DNA of 64,000 bases from assembly GCF_036621415.1 (NCBI RefSeq), contig NZ_CP030941.1, positions 1,364,001 to 1,428,000 on the forward strand. The letters are read 5' to 3'. A program made the translations under genes and the position numbers. The DNA comes from Nitratireductor thuwali. Lineage in GTDB: Bacteria; Pseudomonadota; Alphaproteobacteria; Rhizobiales; Rhizobiaceae. Every line of letters begins with the position of its first letter. Position 1 is the stretch's first letter. Positions 39,855-47,906 of the stretch are shown piece by piece. Below the pieces are notes generated by a model that did no database searches, was not told the DNA's origin, and saw only the letters and a program-made list of their open reading frames with translations.

Positions 39855-40879
39855 TAGTTCGGCAGGAAGTGGCAGCCGAAGATATCGCGCCCTACCTCAA
39901 GGCGCATATCGAAGGTTTCCACGGCCTCCGGTCGATCGAAAAGTTCAGCTCCGGCCAGTCGAACCCGACCTATCTGCTCAAGGCTGCCAGCGGAGACTAT
40001 GTGCTCCGCGCTAAGCCGCCCGGAAATCTTCTGAAGTCCGCGCATCAGGTGGACCGCGAGTATCGCGTGATGGCGGCGCTGCAGGGCACCGCGGTGCCCG
40101 TTCCGCGCGTCCTCCACCTTAGTTCGGACGGCACGCCCATCGGCCGGATGTTTTTCGTCATGGAACGCGTGCCGGGCCGCATCTTCTGGGATCCAGCCTT
40201 GCCGGAAGCCAGCGGCAACGACGAAAGGGCTGCGATCTACGATGCCATGAACGAGCTTTTGGCGGATCTCCACAATGTCGATCCGGCTGCGGCTGGCCTT
40301 GGAGACTATGGGCGGCCGGGCAACTATTTCGCCCGTCAGCTCAGGCGTTGGCGCGACCAGTACCGCGCAACCGAAACCGCCACTGTGCACGATGTCGATA
40401 CGTTGATCCGATGGCTGGACGAGAACCTGCCGGAAGAAGACGGCCAGATGTCTCTGGTGCATGGCGACTTCCGGCTCGACAACATGATTTTCGCTGCTGA
40501 TGAACCGAAAGTGGCCGCGCTCATCGATTGGGAACTGTCCACCCTCGGCCACCCGACGGCGGACCTTGCCTACCAGTGCATGCAGTGGCGGCTGCCGCAT
40601 TCCTCGAGCTTCAAGGGCCTCGGCGGCATCGACAGGAAGCGGCTCGGCCTGCCCACCGAGGAGGCATATGTCGAACAATACGCCCGACGTCGCGGGCTCA
40701 CCCGGATCGACGACTGGACCTTTTGCCTCGCCTTCTCCTTTTTCCGGCTGGCGGCCATCTGCCAGGGCGTCTACAAGCGGGCGCTTGACGGCAACGCCTC
40801 CAACCCCGACAAGGCGGAAAGCTATGGCCGCATGGTCGGGCTTTTAGCCGGACTGGCGGTAGAAGTGGCCGAAGCGTGA
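39851..40879 (+). CDS. APH-family kinase, LvaA/ACAD10-11-like
   Basis: A 342-residue phosphotransferase of the aminoglycoside-kinase fold. The nucleotide-binding region is IEKFSSGQSNPTYLLKA and VLRAKPPG (Lys). The catalytic loop is LVHGDFRLDNMIF (Brenner motif HxDxxxxN) and the metal-binding Asp is in ALIDWELSTLGHP. This LVHGDFR...ALIDWE subgroup is the one fused to ACAD in eukaryotic ACAD10/ACAD11 and is homologous to LvaA, which phosphorylates the 4-hydroxyl of 4-hydroxyacyl-CoA. It overlaps the MaoC gene by ATGA. The assignment as an acyl-CoA kinase rather than antibiotic resistance follows from the subgroup and the neighbours. Confidence 0.87.
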   Translation: MIVRQEVAAEDIAPYLKAHIEGFHGLRSIEKFSSGQSNPTYLLKAASGDYVLRAKPPGNLLKSAHQVDREYRVMAALQGTAVPVPRVLHLSSDGTPIGRMFFVMERVPGRIFWDPALPEASGNDERAAIYDAMNELLADLHNVDPAAAGLGDYGRPGNYFARQLRRWRDQYRATETATVHDVDTLIRWLDENLPEEDGQMSLVHGDFRLDNMIFAADEPKVAALIDWELSTLGHPTADLAYQCMQWRLPHSSSFKGLGGIDRKRLGLPTEEAYVEQYARRRGLTRIDDWTFCLAFSFFRLAAICQGVYKRALDGNASNPDKAESYGRMVGLLAGLAVEVAEA

Positions 40880-40976
40880 AACAGGAACAAGCCTGATGCG
40901 TTCCTGCTCATATTCAGCTTGATGGGGCGTTCCGATTCGTTCGCCCTTGGGGATAAAAGAAAAGAGGGGCGCTGCG

Positions 40977-41753
40977 ATGGCGCGTTTTGACGGTCTGACG
41001 GTTCTCCTGACGGGAGCAACCGGCGGCTTCGGGGGCGAAATGGCCCGGCGCCTGGCGTCAGAGGGTGCAAATCTCGTATTGTCGGACCTTGATGCGCAGC
41101 GGCTGGAACAAATGGCCGCCGCCCTCGATGCGCAAACCGCAACGCTGGCCGGGGACATCACGAACGAGAGCCTTTCGGAGCAACTTGTTGCCCTGGCCTT
41201 GGCGCGTTTCGGCCGGATCGACATTGCCATCAACAATGCCGGCATAGCCCAGCCATTCGTCAGGTTTCACCTGATCCCCTCCGAGGACGCGCGCCGCGTC
41301 ATCGAGGTCGATCTTTTGGGCGTCTTCTATGCGATGAAGCACCAATTGCCGGCGATGGAACGCCAGCACAGGAAAACCGGGCGCAAGGGCACGATCGTCA
41401 ACGTGGCCTCGGTCGCCGGCCTTGTCGGGGCCCCGCGGCTGGCGGCCTATTCGGCAGCCAAACACGGGGTGCTGGGCCTGACGCGCACGGCGGCGGCGGA
41501 ATACGCCGCGAAGGGGATACGCGTGAATGCGGTCTGTCCCTCCTTCTCGCGCACCGACATGGTGACGGACATGCTCAAACTCTCGCCAGCCAGTCCGGGC
41601 AAGGCGGAAGCCGACCTGACGCACGGCGTCCCCATGAAACGGCTGGCCGAGATCGATGAAGTGATCGAGATCATCCTCTTCGCCGCAGACCCCGCCAACA
41701 GCTTCATGACCGGTCAGGCCCTGGCTGCCGATGGCGGCATCACCGCATTATAG
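40977..41753 (+). CDS. SDR-family oxidoreductase
   Basis: A 258-residue short-chain dehydrogenase with LLTGATGGFGGEMARRLASEG (cofactor motif TGxxxGxG form, about residues 10-30), INNAGIAQP (about 87), the catalytic Ser-Tyr-Lys in NVASVAGLVGAPRLAAYSAAKH (positions about 143-164), and a FMTGQALAADGGITAL C-terminus. AGAGGGG lies before the ATG at 40977; an in-frame start at 40947 has a weaker context. It follows the kinase gene by about 97 bases and likely completes the acyl-CoA gene set, as an oxidoreductase comparable with LvaD. Confidence 0.92.
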   Translation: MARFDGLTVLLTGATGGFGGEMARRLASEGANLVLSDLDAQRLEQMAAALDAQTATLAGDITNESLSEQLVALALARFGRIDIAINNAGIAQPFVRFHLIPSEDARRVIEVDLLGVFYAMKHQLPAMERQHRKTGRKGTIVNVASVAGLVGAPRLAAYSAAKHGVLGLTRTAAAEYAAKGIRVNAVCPSFSRTDMVTDMLKLSPASPGKAEADLTHGVPMKRLAEIDEVIEIILFAADPANSFMTGQALAADGGITAL

Positions 41754-41790
41754 GTCAGTTCACCGTTTCACGAAAACGCCTAACTGATCT
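41752..41790. repeat. Palindromic intergenic repeat, copy 2
   Basis: AGGTCAGTTCACCGTTTC begins here and its partner AACGCCTAACTGATCT ends at 41790, a diverged version of the palindrome at 9167-9205. It starts at the end of the SDR gene, as copy 1 starts five bases after the SGNH gene stop. It may serve as an mRNA 3' end structure. Confidence 0.65.
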
Positions 41791-41880
41791 AACTGTCTGA
41801 TTTTACGCAATTCCGGACCGAAAAAATCGATACCCAATCTTCGGACCGATGCTGTAGGCGGCGGGGCGACCACCTGAGCC

Positions 41881-42900
41881 TTACATCACGCCGCAGGCAC
41901 GGATGAGCTTCAGAAGGCGCGGGAGCGAGGGCCGCGTGTTCATCGCGCAATAGGTCTGGCGGCTGGCGCCTCCGTAGCTCTCCTTGTGCCTGGCAAGTGT
42001 TTGCGAGGGATAGATGACGCGTTGCGCAAGCGCGTTGGTGTGGAGCAGGCGGAAGGCCCGCTTGGTGAGCCAGTCCTTGGGGAAGTCCTTTTCGTCGATT
42101 CGGTGAAAAGGCATCAGGCCGAGATAAAGCCGAGGCACACCCTCCGCCTTCAGCGCTTCGATGGCGTGGCGCACGAGAAAATGGGCGGCCAGCGGATCGG
42201 CATCCGGCAGCCAGCGGCGTGTCGCCGAAAGATAACCGACCGGTTCGCCCTCCCGGAACAGCGGATCGAAGAATGCGAAGGCGACCGGCTTGCCCTTCCT
42301 GTCGAGGAGAAAGAACTTGCGAACTTCCGGCTCATCCACCAGTTGCACCGGCCGTACGAGGAAGGAAAGCTCCCGCCTGCGGGTCGTGCGGGTACGGCGC
42401 CAGCCGATCGATATGGCTTGGAGGTCGTGCGGGTCGAACGCGGATGCCGGCATTTCAGCCGCACGATGCCCGGTACCCGACAAGCGGTTCAGGGCCGTCC
42501 GGAAACTGCGTTTTCGGGGGCCGGTGAAGTCGTAGGTGTCGAGATCGAGCCAACTCTCCAGCCCAAGCTCGTTGACGGAGAAGCCCCGCGCCGCAAGCAG
42601 CGACGCCATGTCGCGTGATGTCTGCCAGAACGTCACGTCCTGCATCGCAGCGACAAAGGCATCGACAAGGTCGGGCCATTGTTCGCAGGGCGCCAGCGGA
42701 TCGCCCAGCACATAGGCCGTTTGACCGACCATCCTGTAGGCAAGAAAGCCTGCATGATCACCAAAATGGCGCATGCCAGGCTGGAAAGCCGCCGAATAGG
42801 CCAGCGCGAAGGAGCCATGCCGCCGCAGCGCATCGAGCCTGGCTTGCGGTGACGGGTTGAAGTCGGCCCGCCAGCTCGGCAGGGCGGCCATGTAGTTCAT
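41881..42900 (-). CDS. DUF2156 protein (MprF C-terminal-like acyltransferase)
   Basis: A 339-residue protein of the phosphatidylglycerol lysyltransferase C-terminal (DUF2156) family, a double GNAT fold that transfers aminoacyl groups from tRNA. Typical blocks are YSAAFQPGMRHFGDHAGFLAY, VLGDPLAPCEQWPDLVDAF, and DYPKDW-like text reading RIDEKDFPKDWLTKRAFR. The membrane flippase domain of full MprF is absent, so this is a stand-alone soluble domain whose substrate is unknown. The start is the ATG at 42900 (or 42891); the frame continues upstream but is not conserved. It is divergent from the regulator at 43065, sharing the palindrome at 43021-43048. Confidence 0.83.
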   Translation of the reverse strand: MNYMAALPSWRADFNPSPQARLDALRRHGSFALAYSAAFQPGMRHFGDHAGFLAYRMVGQTAYVLGDPLAPCEQWPDLVDAFVAAMQDVTFWQTSRDMASLLAARGFSVNELGLESWLDLDTYDFTGPRKRSFRTALNRLSGTGHRAAEMPASAFDPHDLQAISIGWRRTRTTRRRELSFLVRPVQLVDEPEVRKFFLLDRKGKPVAFAFFDPLFREGEPVGYLSATRRWLPDADPLAAHFLVRHAIEALKAEGVPRLYLGLMPFHRIDEKDFPKDWLTKRAFRLLHTNALAQRVIYPSQTLARHKESYGGASRQTYCAMNTRPSLPRLLKLIRACGVM

Positions 42901-43020
42901 GTGCTGCACATCCGTCCACAGGCCCCCGTCGCCAACGCATGCATCTGTTTGGCCGGTTTGACAATATGGTCGCCGCCATTTCCACCACTTCCGGTTGCAT
43001 ATGCCGTGGATGCCGTTGAC

Positions 43021-43048
43021 ATTAAAGAAACCGGATGATTTCTTTAAT
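43021..43048. promoter_or_regulatory. Perfect palindrome, candidate operator
   Basis: ATTAAAGAAA (43021-43030) and TTTCTTTAAT (43039-43048) form a perfect 10-bp inverted repeat with an eight-base spacer. A TTGACA (43016-43021) touches its left edge, so binding would block a promoter. It lies 17 bases before the start codon of the regulator gene and in the divergent region with the DUF2156 gene. This is the classic arrangement of an autoregulated repressor. Confidence 0.6.
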
Positions 43049-43064
43049 GCCGATGGAGGTAGCG

Positions 43065-43745
43065 ATGCAGACGGATCCACGAATTGAGCAGACCCATGAA
43101 CAGGCGCAGGGCGGGGAGCGCATCCTGTTCGTTCTGAAGACCAAGGGAGCGATGACGGCGCAGCATCTGGCCAGCAGGCTGGGTGTTTCGGTGGTGGCGG
43201 TCCGCAAGCAGCTGGCACGGCTGGAAAGCGAGGGGATGACCACCTACCGCGAGATGACCGAAGGCCGGGGCCGGCCCGAAAGGCTCTGGCGGCTGACCCC
43301 CGAAGGGCATGAGCGCTTCCCCGACAGCCATTCCGAGCTGACACTGGAGCTGATCTCCGCCGTGCGCTCCGTATTCGGCGAGGCCGGGCTGGACCGGCTG
43401 ATAGCGGCCCGCGAGGAAACGGCACGCAAGCTCTATGGCGACGCGATTCCGCACGGGGAAAGCCTCGAATCCAGGGTGGAGACGCTGGCCAGGCTGCGGC
43501 AGCGGGAAGGCTATATGGCTGAGGTGACGGACCTTGGCGACGGCGCCCTGCTGCTGGCCGAGAACCATTGCCCGATATGTGCGGCGGCCACGGCATGCCA
43601 GGGCTTCTGCCGGTCGGAGCTCGCTGTGTTCCGCGCTGTCCTGGGCGACAGCGTGTCGGTCACGCGCACCGATCACGTTCTGGCCGGCGCCAGGCGATGT
43701 GCCTATCGCATTGAACCGGCAAGCGGCAAGGGCACAGCCAACTGA
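43065..43745 (+). CDS. Winged-helix regulator with C-terminal cysteine cluster (SufR-like)
   Basis: A 226-residue regulator. The N-terminal winged helix (about residues 15-85) contains GAMTAQHLASRLGVSVVAVRKQLARLE followed by a wing TEGRGRPERLWRLT. The C-terminal part carries a cysteine pattern ENHCPICAAATACQGFC and a further GARRCAYRI, like the Fe-S binding site of SufR-type proteins. This suggests response to iron, oxygen or oxidants. GGAGG precedes the ATG at 43065, which I prefer to the upstream ATGs at 43035 and 43050. The MFS gene follows 8 bases later, so it probably controls that transporter and itself through the palindrome. Confidence 0.85.
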   Translation: MQTDPRIEQTHEQAQGGERILFVLKTKGAMTAQHLASRLGVSVVAVRKQLARLESEGMTTYREMTEGRGRPERLWRLTPEGHERFPDSHSELTLELISAVRSVFGEAGLDRLIAAREETARKLYGDAIPHGESLESRVETLARLRQREGYMAEVTDLGDGALLLAENHCPICAAATACQGFCRSELAVFRAVLGDSVSVTRTDHVLAGARRCAYRIEPASGKGTAN

Positions 43746-43753
43746 CAGGACAC

Positions 43754-45166
43754 ATGGAAATGTCGCAGTCACAGCACGGCGCAACGCCGGCCGTCGATGC
43801 CCGTTGGGCCGGCATCCTGAAAACCGGTTATCTCGGGCAATTCGCGCTTCTTTGCCTTGGCATCTGGCTCCATGCGGCCGATTCCCTGGTGGTGGCAACG
43901 GCAATGCCGGCAGCCGTGGCCGAGATCGGCGGCGACCGGTTCGTGAGCTGGGCGCTGTCGCTCTATCTCCTGGGCTCCATCCTTAGCGGAGCGGGGGCAG
44001 CCCTGTGCGCCACCGCCTTCGGGCTTCGCCGTGCCTTCGTGATCGCGGCATTGGTCTACGCGGCGGGATGTGCGACGAGCGCCATGGCCCCGGAGATCAT
44101 GGTCATGCTGGCGGGGCGTCTCGCCCAGGGCCTCGGCGGAGGACTGCTCGTCGCGCTCACCTATGTCGCCGTCCAGCGGCTGTTCCCGCGTGAGATGTGG
44201 CCCCGCCTGATAGCCCTCATGTCGGCCATCTGGGGCGCGGCCGCCTTCACCGGCCCGCTGATCGGCGGCTTCTTTGCAGATCTCGGCCTGTGGCGCTGGG
44301 CCTTCTGGTCCTTTGGCGTGCAGGCGCTGGTTCTGGCGGTCCTGGTGCCTGCGCTCATGACACCGAGCACAACGCGCACCGTGCCTTCGCCCCGCTTTCC
44401 CCTGATGAGACTGGCCCTTCTGTCGGCCTCGGTGCTTCTCGTGGCCGCGGCGGGTGTCACGCTTTCCCCCGCCACATCGCTGCCGATGCTGGCCGGCGGC
44501 GCAGCCTTCTTCGTGCTGTTCCTGAAAAACGACGCCAGTCGCGGCACCGAGCGGATGTTTCCCGTTTCCGCCTTCTCCATGAATTCGCTGCTCGGCGCGG
44601 GCTTTGTCGCCAATCTGGCGCTGGGTGCGGCCGCCATGTCGCTGACCGTCTACGGACCGTTCATCCTCAACCGCCTTCACGGGGTGACGGCACTGGGCGT
44701 CGGGCTGATTATCGCAGCCGAGTCCGTCGCGTGGAGCCTGGCCGCGGTCGCCTTTGCCGGCACCGGCGAAGCGGGGGAGAAATTCCTGATCCGCATCGGA
44801 GCACTGATGATCCTGTTCGCCATTGCAGTGCTCGGACCGCTGATGGCCGGCGGGCCGATCTGGGCGGTCGCGCTGGCGGCGGTCGTCCAGGGCGCCGGTT
44901 TTGGGATGCTGTGGGGTTTTCTCATCCGCCGGGTCGTTGCGGCGGCGGCGGAAGAAGACCGCGACAGCGCCTCCGCAGCCATGCCCACGACGCAGCAGAT
45001 CGCCTTCGCCCTGGGCGCCGCGCTTTCCGGTATCGTCGCCAACCAGGCCGGCTTCACCGAAGGCGGCAGCGCATCGATGGCCAATGTTGCGCTATGGGTC
45101 TTCGCCGCTTTCGTTCCGGTTGCGGCCCTGGGCGCCGCTGCGGCCTGGCGGGTGGCGAAAGACTAG
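43754..45166 (+). CDS. MFS transporter (DHA2-like drug/solute exporter)
   Basis: A 470-residue major facilitator protein with about 14 hydrophobic helices. The first is LGQFALLCLGIWLHAADSLVVATAMPA, a DHA1/DHA2-like N-terminal motif (ADSLVV for the usual DxTIV). Loop motif GRLAQGLGGGLLVALTYVAVQRLFP and helix PLIGGFFADLGLWRWAFW are consistent with drug:H+ antiporters. The substrate is unknown. It is 8 bases after the SufR-like regulator gene and thus probably repressed by it, in which case the inducer would be a redox or metal signal, not a drug. Its stop is 2 bases from the next, convergent gene. Confidence 0.9.
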   Translation: MEMSQSQHGATPAVDARWAGILKTGYLGQFALLCLGIWLHAADSLVVATAMPAAVAEIGGDRFVSWALSLYLLGSILSGAGAALCATAFGLRRAFVIAALVYAAGCATSAMAPEIMVMLAGRLAQGLGGGLLVALTYVAVQRLFPREMWPRLIALMSAIWGAAAFTGPLIGGFFADLGLWRWAFWSFGVQALVLAVLVPALMTPSTTRTVPSPRFPLMRLALLSASVLLVAAAGVTLSPATSLPMLAGGAAFFVLFLKNDASRGTERMFPVSAFSMNSLLGAGFVANLALGAAAMSLTVYGPFILNRLHGVTALGVGLIIAAESVAWSLAAVAFAGTGEAGEKFLIRIGALMILFAIAVLGPLMAGGPIWAVALAAVVQGAGFGMLWGFLIRRVVAAAAEEDRDSASAAMPTTQQIAFALGAALSGIVANQAGFTEGGSASMANVALWVFAAFVPVAALGAAAAWRVAKD

Positions 45167-45168
45167 GC

Positions 45169-45621
45169 CTATTTCTTGCGATCTCTGCCTCTGCCTGGAG
45201 ACCCGGCGTGGGACGACGAGGTCACCGAAATCGGATCGCTGGCCGGGAAAGTGTCGTCAAGCCCTTCATCGAGTTCCTCGTCGTGCTCGTGATCCTTCTC
45301 AGGCTTCTTGGCGAACTCGTCGGGTGCGCCGGTGCGCGTGGCCCGCGTCACCGAAACCGGGTCGCTGGCCGGAAAGGTCTCTTTCAGGCCTTCTTCCAGT
45401 TCTTCGTCGTGCTCATGGTCCCCGCCCGGCTTTTCCTTCGCAAATTCGCCGGGAGCGCCGGTGCGGGTCGTTTGCGTCACCGAAACGGGGTCGCTGGCCG
45501 GAAATGTCTCTTCCAGCCCTTCTTCCAGTTCCTCGTCGTGCTCGTGGTCCTTTGCAGGCTCCTTCTTTCCCGCGTCCTTGCCCATCTTCTTGGTCGTGTC
45601 CGACTTGCGGTCCGCTTGCAT
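45169..45621 (-). CDS. Acidic protein with three tandem 42-residue repeats (ETFPASDP motif)
   Basis: A 150-residue protein (ATG 45621) with a basic lead (residues 1-24) and three imperfect tandem repeats of 42-43 residues. Each contains DHEHDEELEEGL, ETFPASDPVSVT (third: DTFPASDPISVT), and TRTGAPxEFAK or its remnant. The ETFPASDP motif occurs singly in many short alphaproteobacterial proteins of unknown function; three copies in one protein is unusual. High charge and repeats suggest an intrinsically disordered, perhaps stress-protective protein. It is convergent with the MFS gene (2-base gap). Confidence 0.8.
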   Translation of the reverse strand: MQADRKSDTTKKMGKDAGKKEPAKDHEHDEELEEGLEETFPASDPVSVTQTTRTGAPGEFAKEKPGGDHEHDEELEEGLKETFPASDPVSVTRATRTGAPDEFAKKPEKDHEHDEELDEGLDDTFPASDPISVTSSSHAGSPGRGRDRKK

Positions 45622-46009
45622 ATCAACGCCTCCATCTGCCTTGTGGAAACGCCCCAGCACAGGCCGGGTTCCACGGGAACGAACGGTGCCTGCCGGCTGC
45701 TGGCGAGCTCCGGGCGGACGGCCCGCCGGTGCCGATTTGCAGCGCCCGATAAAGTCGCCAAGGCAGCGCCCGCTTCCAACGCCGCGAGCTTCCATTGCCT
45801 GTATGATGATGCTTGTCGACCGGAAGCCGGTTCGTCTCAGCGGCACCGTCCCTGCAGAACCGCTCCAGCTTGCGTTCCAAGCCAGAAAATTCTCGACAAG
45901 TGCGCCGCCGTCTGCTATTTGCCGCCCCATTTCGCGGTGGTGCGCTGTCGCGAGACTATGGCCTGTGGAATTCAGGCACTTCGTATCAACGCTATGACAG
46001 GAAGACCCG
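45622..46009. other. Intergenic region upstream of the repeat protein and rpsU
   Basis: About 390 bases with divergent transcription. Frames crossing it have no family features or ribosome sites. Promoters for both genes must lie here, but I see no clear consensus box or RNA structure. Confidence 0.5.
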
Positions 46010-46237
46010 GTGCAGGTACTCGTCCGCGACAACAATGTTGACCAGGCGCTTCGCGCGCTCAAGAAAAAGATGCAACGCGAAGGCATTTTCCGCGAGATGA
46101 AGATGCGTGGGCATTATGAAAAGCCTTCGGAGAAGCGTGCGCGCGAGAAGGCCGAAGCCGTTCGCCGCGCCCGTAAGCTGGCTCGCAAGCGCGCCCAGCG
46201 CGAAGGCATTGTCGGCGGGCGTCCAGCGGCGCGCTGA
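46010..46237 (+). CDS. rpsU: 30S ribosomal protein S21
   Basis: A 75-residue basic protein of the small ribosomal subunit, needed for initiation. The start is GTG at 46010, preceded by AGGAAG. The family core [24 protein letters not shown] is seen from residue 10 (split here between positions 10 and 33), followed by [20 protein letters not shown] and a basic tail GGRPAAR. Length is normal for alphaproteobacteria. A strong terminator follows at 46275-46309, so it is a single-gene unit. Confidence 0.97.
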   Translation: MQVLVRDNNVDQALRALKKKMQREGIFREMKMRGHYEKPSEKRAREKAEAVRRARKLARKRAQREGIVGGRPAAR

Positions 46238-46274
46238 GTGCCGCTATTTCGTCCTTTTCCGGCTCTACATGGAA

Positions 46275-46309
46275 GGTGGCGCGATGAGCTTGTCGCAGCC
46301 GCCTTTTTT
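46275..46309 (+). terminator. Intrinsic terminator of rpsU
   Basis: GGTGGCGCGA (46275-46284) pairs with TCGCAGCCGCC (46293-46303) with one bulged base, followed by six T (46304-46309). It lies 37 bases after the rpsU stop. Confidence 0.82.
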
Positions 46310-46356
46310 GTTGCATCACGTGTCGGGGTGAAATTCCGGGCGTGGCAGCCAACCAT

Positions 46357-47217
46357 ATGAAACGGATGGTAGGGTTCATGACTGGAGCGAGAACGGGATT
46401 GCAAATCAGTTTCCACAAGCTGGCGGGAACGCTGGCACTGGTAGCCCTTCTTGCCGGCTGCCAGGCGAGCGAGACGTTGAGCGATCTCAGCCGGATAGAT
46501 ACCGCACAGGGCTCGGCCGAGAATATCGGTTCCCTGACCGCCGTCATCCAGCGTACCCCCAACGATCCCGAGGCCTATAACGTCCGGGGCGCAGCCTATG
46601 GCCGGGCCGGCCGCTACCGGGAGGCGCTGGAGGATTTCGACAAGGCCATCGCCCTAGATCCAGGCTCCCACCGGGCTTACGCCAACCGCGCGCTCATCTA
46701 TCGGTATATGGGTGAACAGCAAAAGGCGCTGGCCGATTACAACAGGGCAATCGAGCTCAATCCGGCTTATGATACCGCCTATATCGGACGCGGCGAACTC
46801 TATCGCATGGCCGGCCGGTCGAGCGACGCCTTCCGTGATTTCGAGCGCGCCATCCAGCTCGACACGGCCGACCCGCGGGCCTATCACCGCCGCGGCCTGC
46901 TCTACCAGGCCAGCGGTCAGCACCAATATGCCATCGAGGACTTCGCCACCGCCATATCGCTCGCGCCGGATCAGCCCTACGGCTACAATGGCCGCGGCCT
47001 TTCCTATCTGGCGCTTGGCGACGATGAAAACGCCTTCGCCGATTTCAACACGGCCCTCCGGCTCGACGGTGAGATAGCCGAAAGCTGGGCCAATCAGGCG
47101 CTTGTCTACGAACAGCAGGGCCAGATGGCGAAAGCGGCAAAGTCATATTCCCGCGCGCTGCAGCTCGACCCCGAGTACGCGCCGGCGCGCGACGGACTGG
47201 CGCGCACCCGCGCCTGA
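46357..47217 (+). CDS. TPR-repeat lipoprotein (NlpI-like)
   Basis: A lipoprotein with a signal sequence ending in a lipobox (LAGTLALVALLAGC; Cys about residue 35). It has about six tetratricopeptide repeats from residue 60 on (EAYNVRGAAYGRAGRYREAL, AYANRALIYRYMGEQQKALA, AYIGRGELYRMAGRSSDAF, AYHRRGLLYQASGQHQYAI, ending YSRALQLDPEYAPARDGL). It is similar in design to NlpI, an outer-membrane adaptor for murein hydrolases. The start is uncertain: ATG at 46357, or ATG at 46378 with GGTAGGG upstream, or GTG at 46342; all give the same lipobox. It is followed by a DUF992 gene after 68 bases. Confidence 0.88.
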   Translation: MKRMVGFMTGARTGLQISFHKLAGTLALVALLAGCQASETLSDLSRIDTAQGSAENIGSLTAVIQRTPNDPEAYNVRGAAYGRAGRYREALEDFDKAIALDPGSHRAYANRALIYRYMGEQQKALADYNRAIELNPAYDTAYIGRGELYRMAGRSSDAFRDFERAIQLDTADPRAYHRRGLLYQASGQHQYAIEDFATAISLAPDQPYGYNGRGLSYLALGDDENAFADFNTALRLDGEIAESWANQALVYEQQGQMAKAAKSYSRALQLDPEYAPARDGLARTRA

Positions 47218-47285
47218 GCCGATCCCTTCGGAACAATGGTCGCCTGTTTCCGTTTATCCGCAACAACGGAACAGGAGTTGATCAT

Positions 47286-47774
47286 ATGAGGCAGAGGCTC
47301 ATCGCGGCGCTCGGCGCGGCGTTTTTGCTGTCGGCCGGCGCACTGCCCACCGCCGCCCAGGACAGGATCGAGTTGGGAATGCTTGACTGCATCATCGGTG
47401 GCGGGATGAATATCGCCATCATCACTTCCGAAGAACTCTCCTGCACCTTCGATCCCGCCGATGATTCCAGCCCACCGGAAACCTATGTCGGCGTGGTCAA
47501 CAAGTTCGGCCTCGACATCGGCGCCACCAGCGAAAAGGTCATGCGCTGGCTCGTCGTGGCTCCGACTGCCGATGCCTATGCACCGGGCGCGCTTGCCGGC
47601 GACTATGTGGGCGCAAGTGCCGAGGTGACCGCCGGTGTGGGTGCCGGCGCCAACGTGCTCGTCAGCCAGTCCGGTGAAAACCTCATGCTGCAGCCCATCA
47701 GCCTGCAGGCTCAGACCGGCCTCAATCTGGCCGTCGGCGTAAGCGGGCTCCAACTGCGCTCGACCGCTCAATAG
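47286..47774 (+). CDS. DUF992 exported protein
   Basis: A 162-residue exported protein with a clear signal peptide (MRQRLIAALGAAFLLSAGALPTAAQ; cleavage after residue 24). The DUF992 core begins ELGMLDCIIGGGMNIAIITSE and SCTFDP, with two cysteines, followed by a Gly/Ala-rich barrel-like C-terminal half (YVGVVNKFGLDIG, GDYVGASAEVTAGVGAGAN). Members are common in Hyphomicrobiales, without known function; strand pattern suggests a periplasmic or outer-membrane beta protein. GGAACAGGAG lies upstream of the ATG. Confidence 0.9.
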   Translation: MRQRLIAALGAAFLLSAGALPTAAQDRIELGMLDCIIGGGMNIAIITSEELSCTFDPADDSSPPETYVGVVNKFGLDIGATSEKVMRWLVVAPTADAYAPGALAGDYVGASAEVTAGVGAGANVLVSQSGENLMLQPISLQAQTGLNLAVGVSGLQLRSTAQ

Positions 47775-47817
47775 GGCGCGGTACGGCTGTGCGACTACAA
47801 CTTTCAACCGAAAGAAA

Positions 47818-47894
47818 AGCCCGGCTAGATTTTACGCAATTCCGGACGGAGAACCCGTTCTCACTTTTTCCGGAATTGCTCCAATGGCCGGGCT
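47818..47894. terminator. Large bidirectional hairpin between DUF992 and pntB
   Basis: Outer arms AGCCCGGC (47818-47825) and GCCGGGCT (47887-47894); inner arms GCAATTCCGGA (47836-47846) and TCCGGAATTGC (47869-47879); tip GAGAAC/GTTCTC. On the minus strand the stem is followed by TTTTCTTTC, suiting termination of the pnt operon. The inner part is a common dispersed repeat; a partial copy occurs near 41800. Confidence 0.72.
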
Positions 47895-47906
47895 CTTCTG
47901 AAGCAC

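Noticed and set aside
42901..43596. An extension of the DUF2156 frame to 43596
   Set aside because: It runs antisense through the regulator gene and its palindrome; family similarity begins at the ATG at 42900.
45622..46086. An N-terminal extension of the repeat protein frame to 46086
   Set aside because: The extension overlaps the rpsU start in antisense, lacks codon and motif support, and the basic lead with repeats begins at the ATG at 45621.
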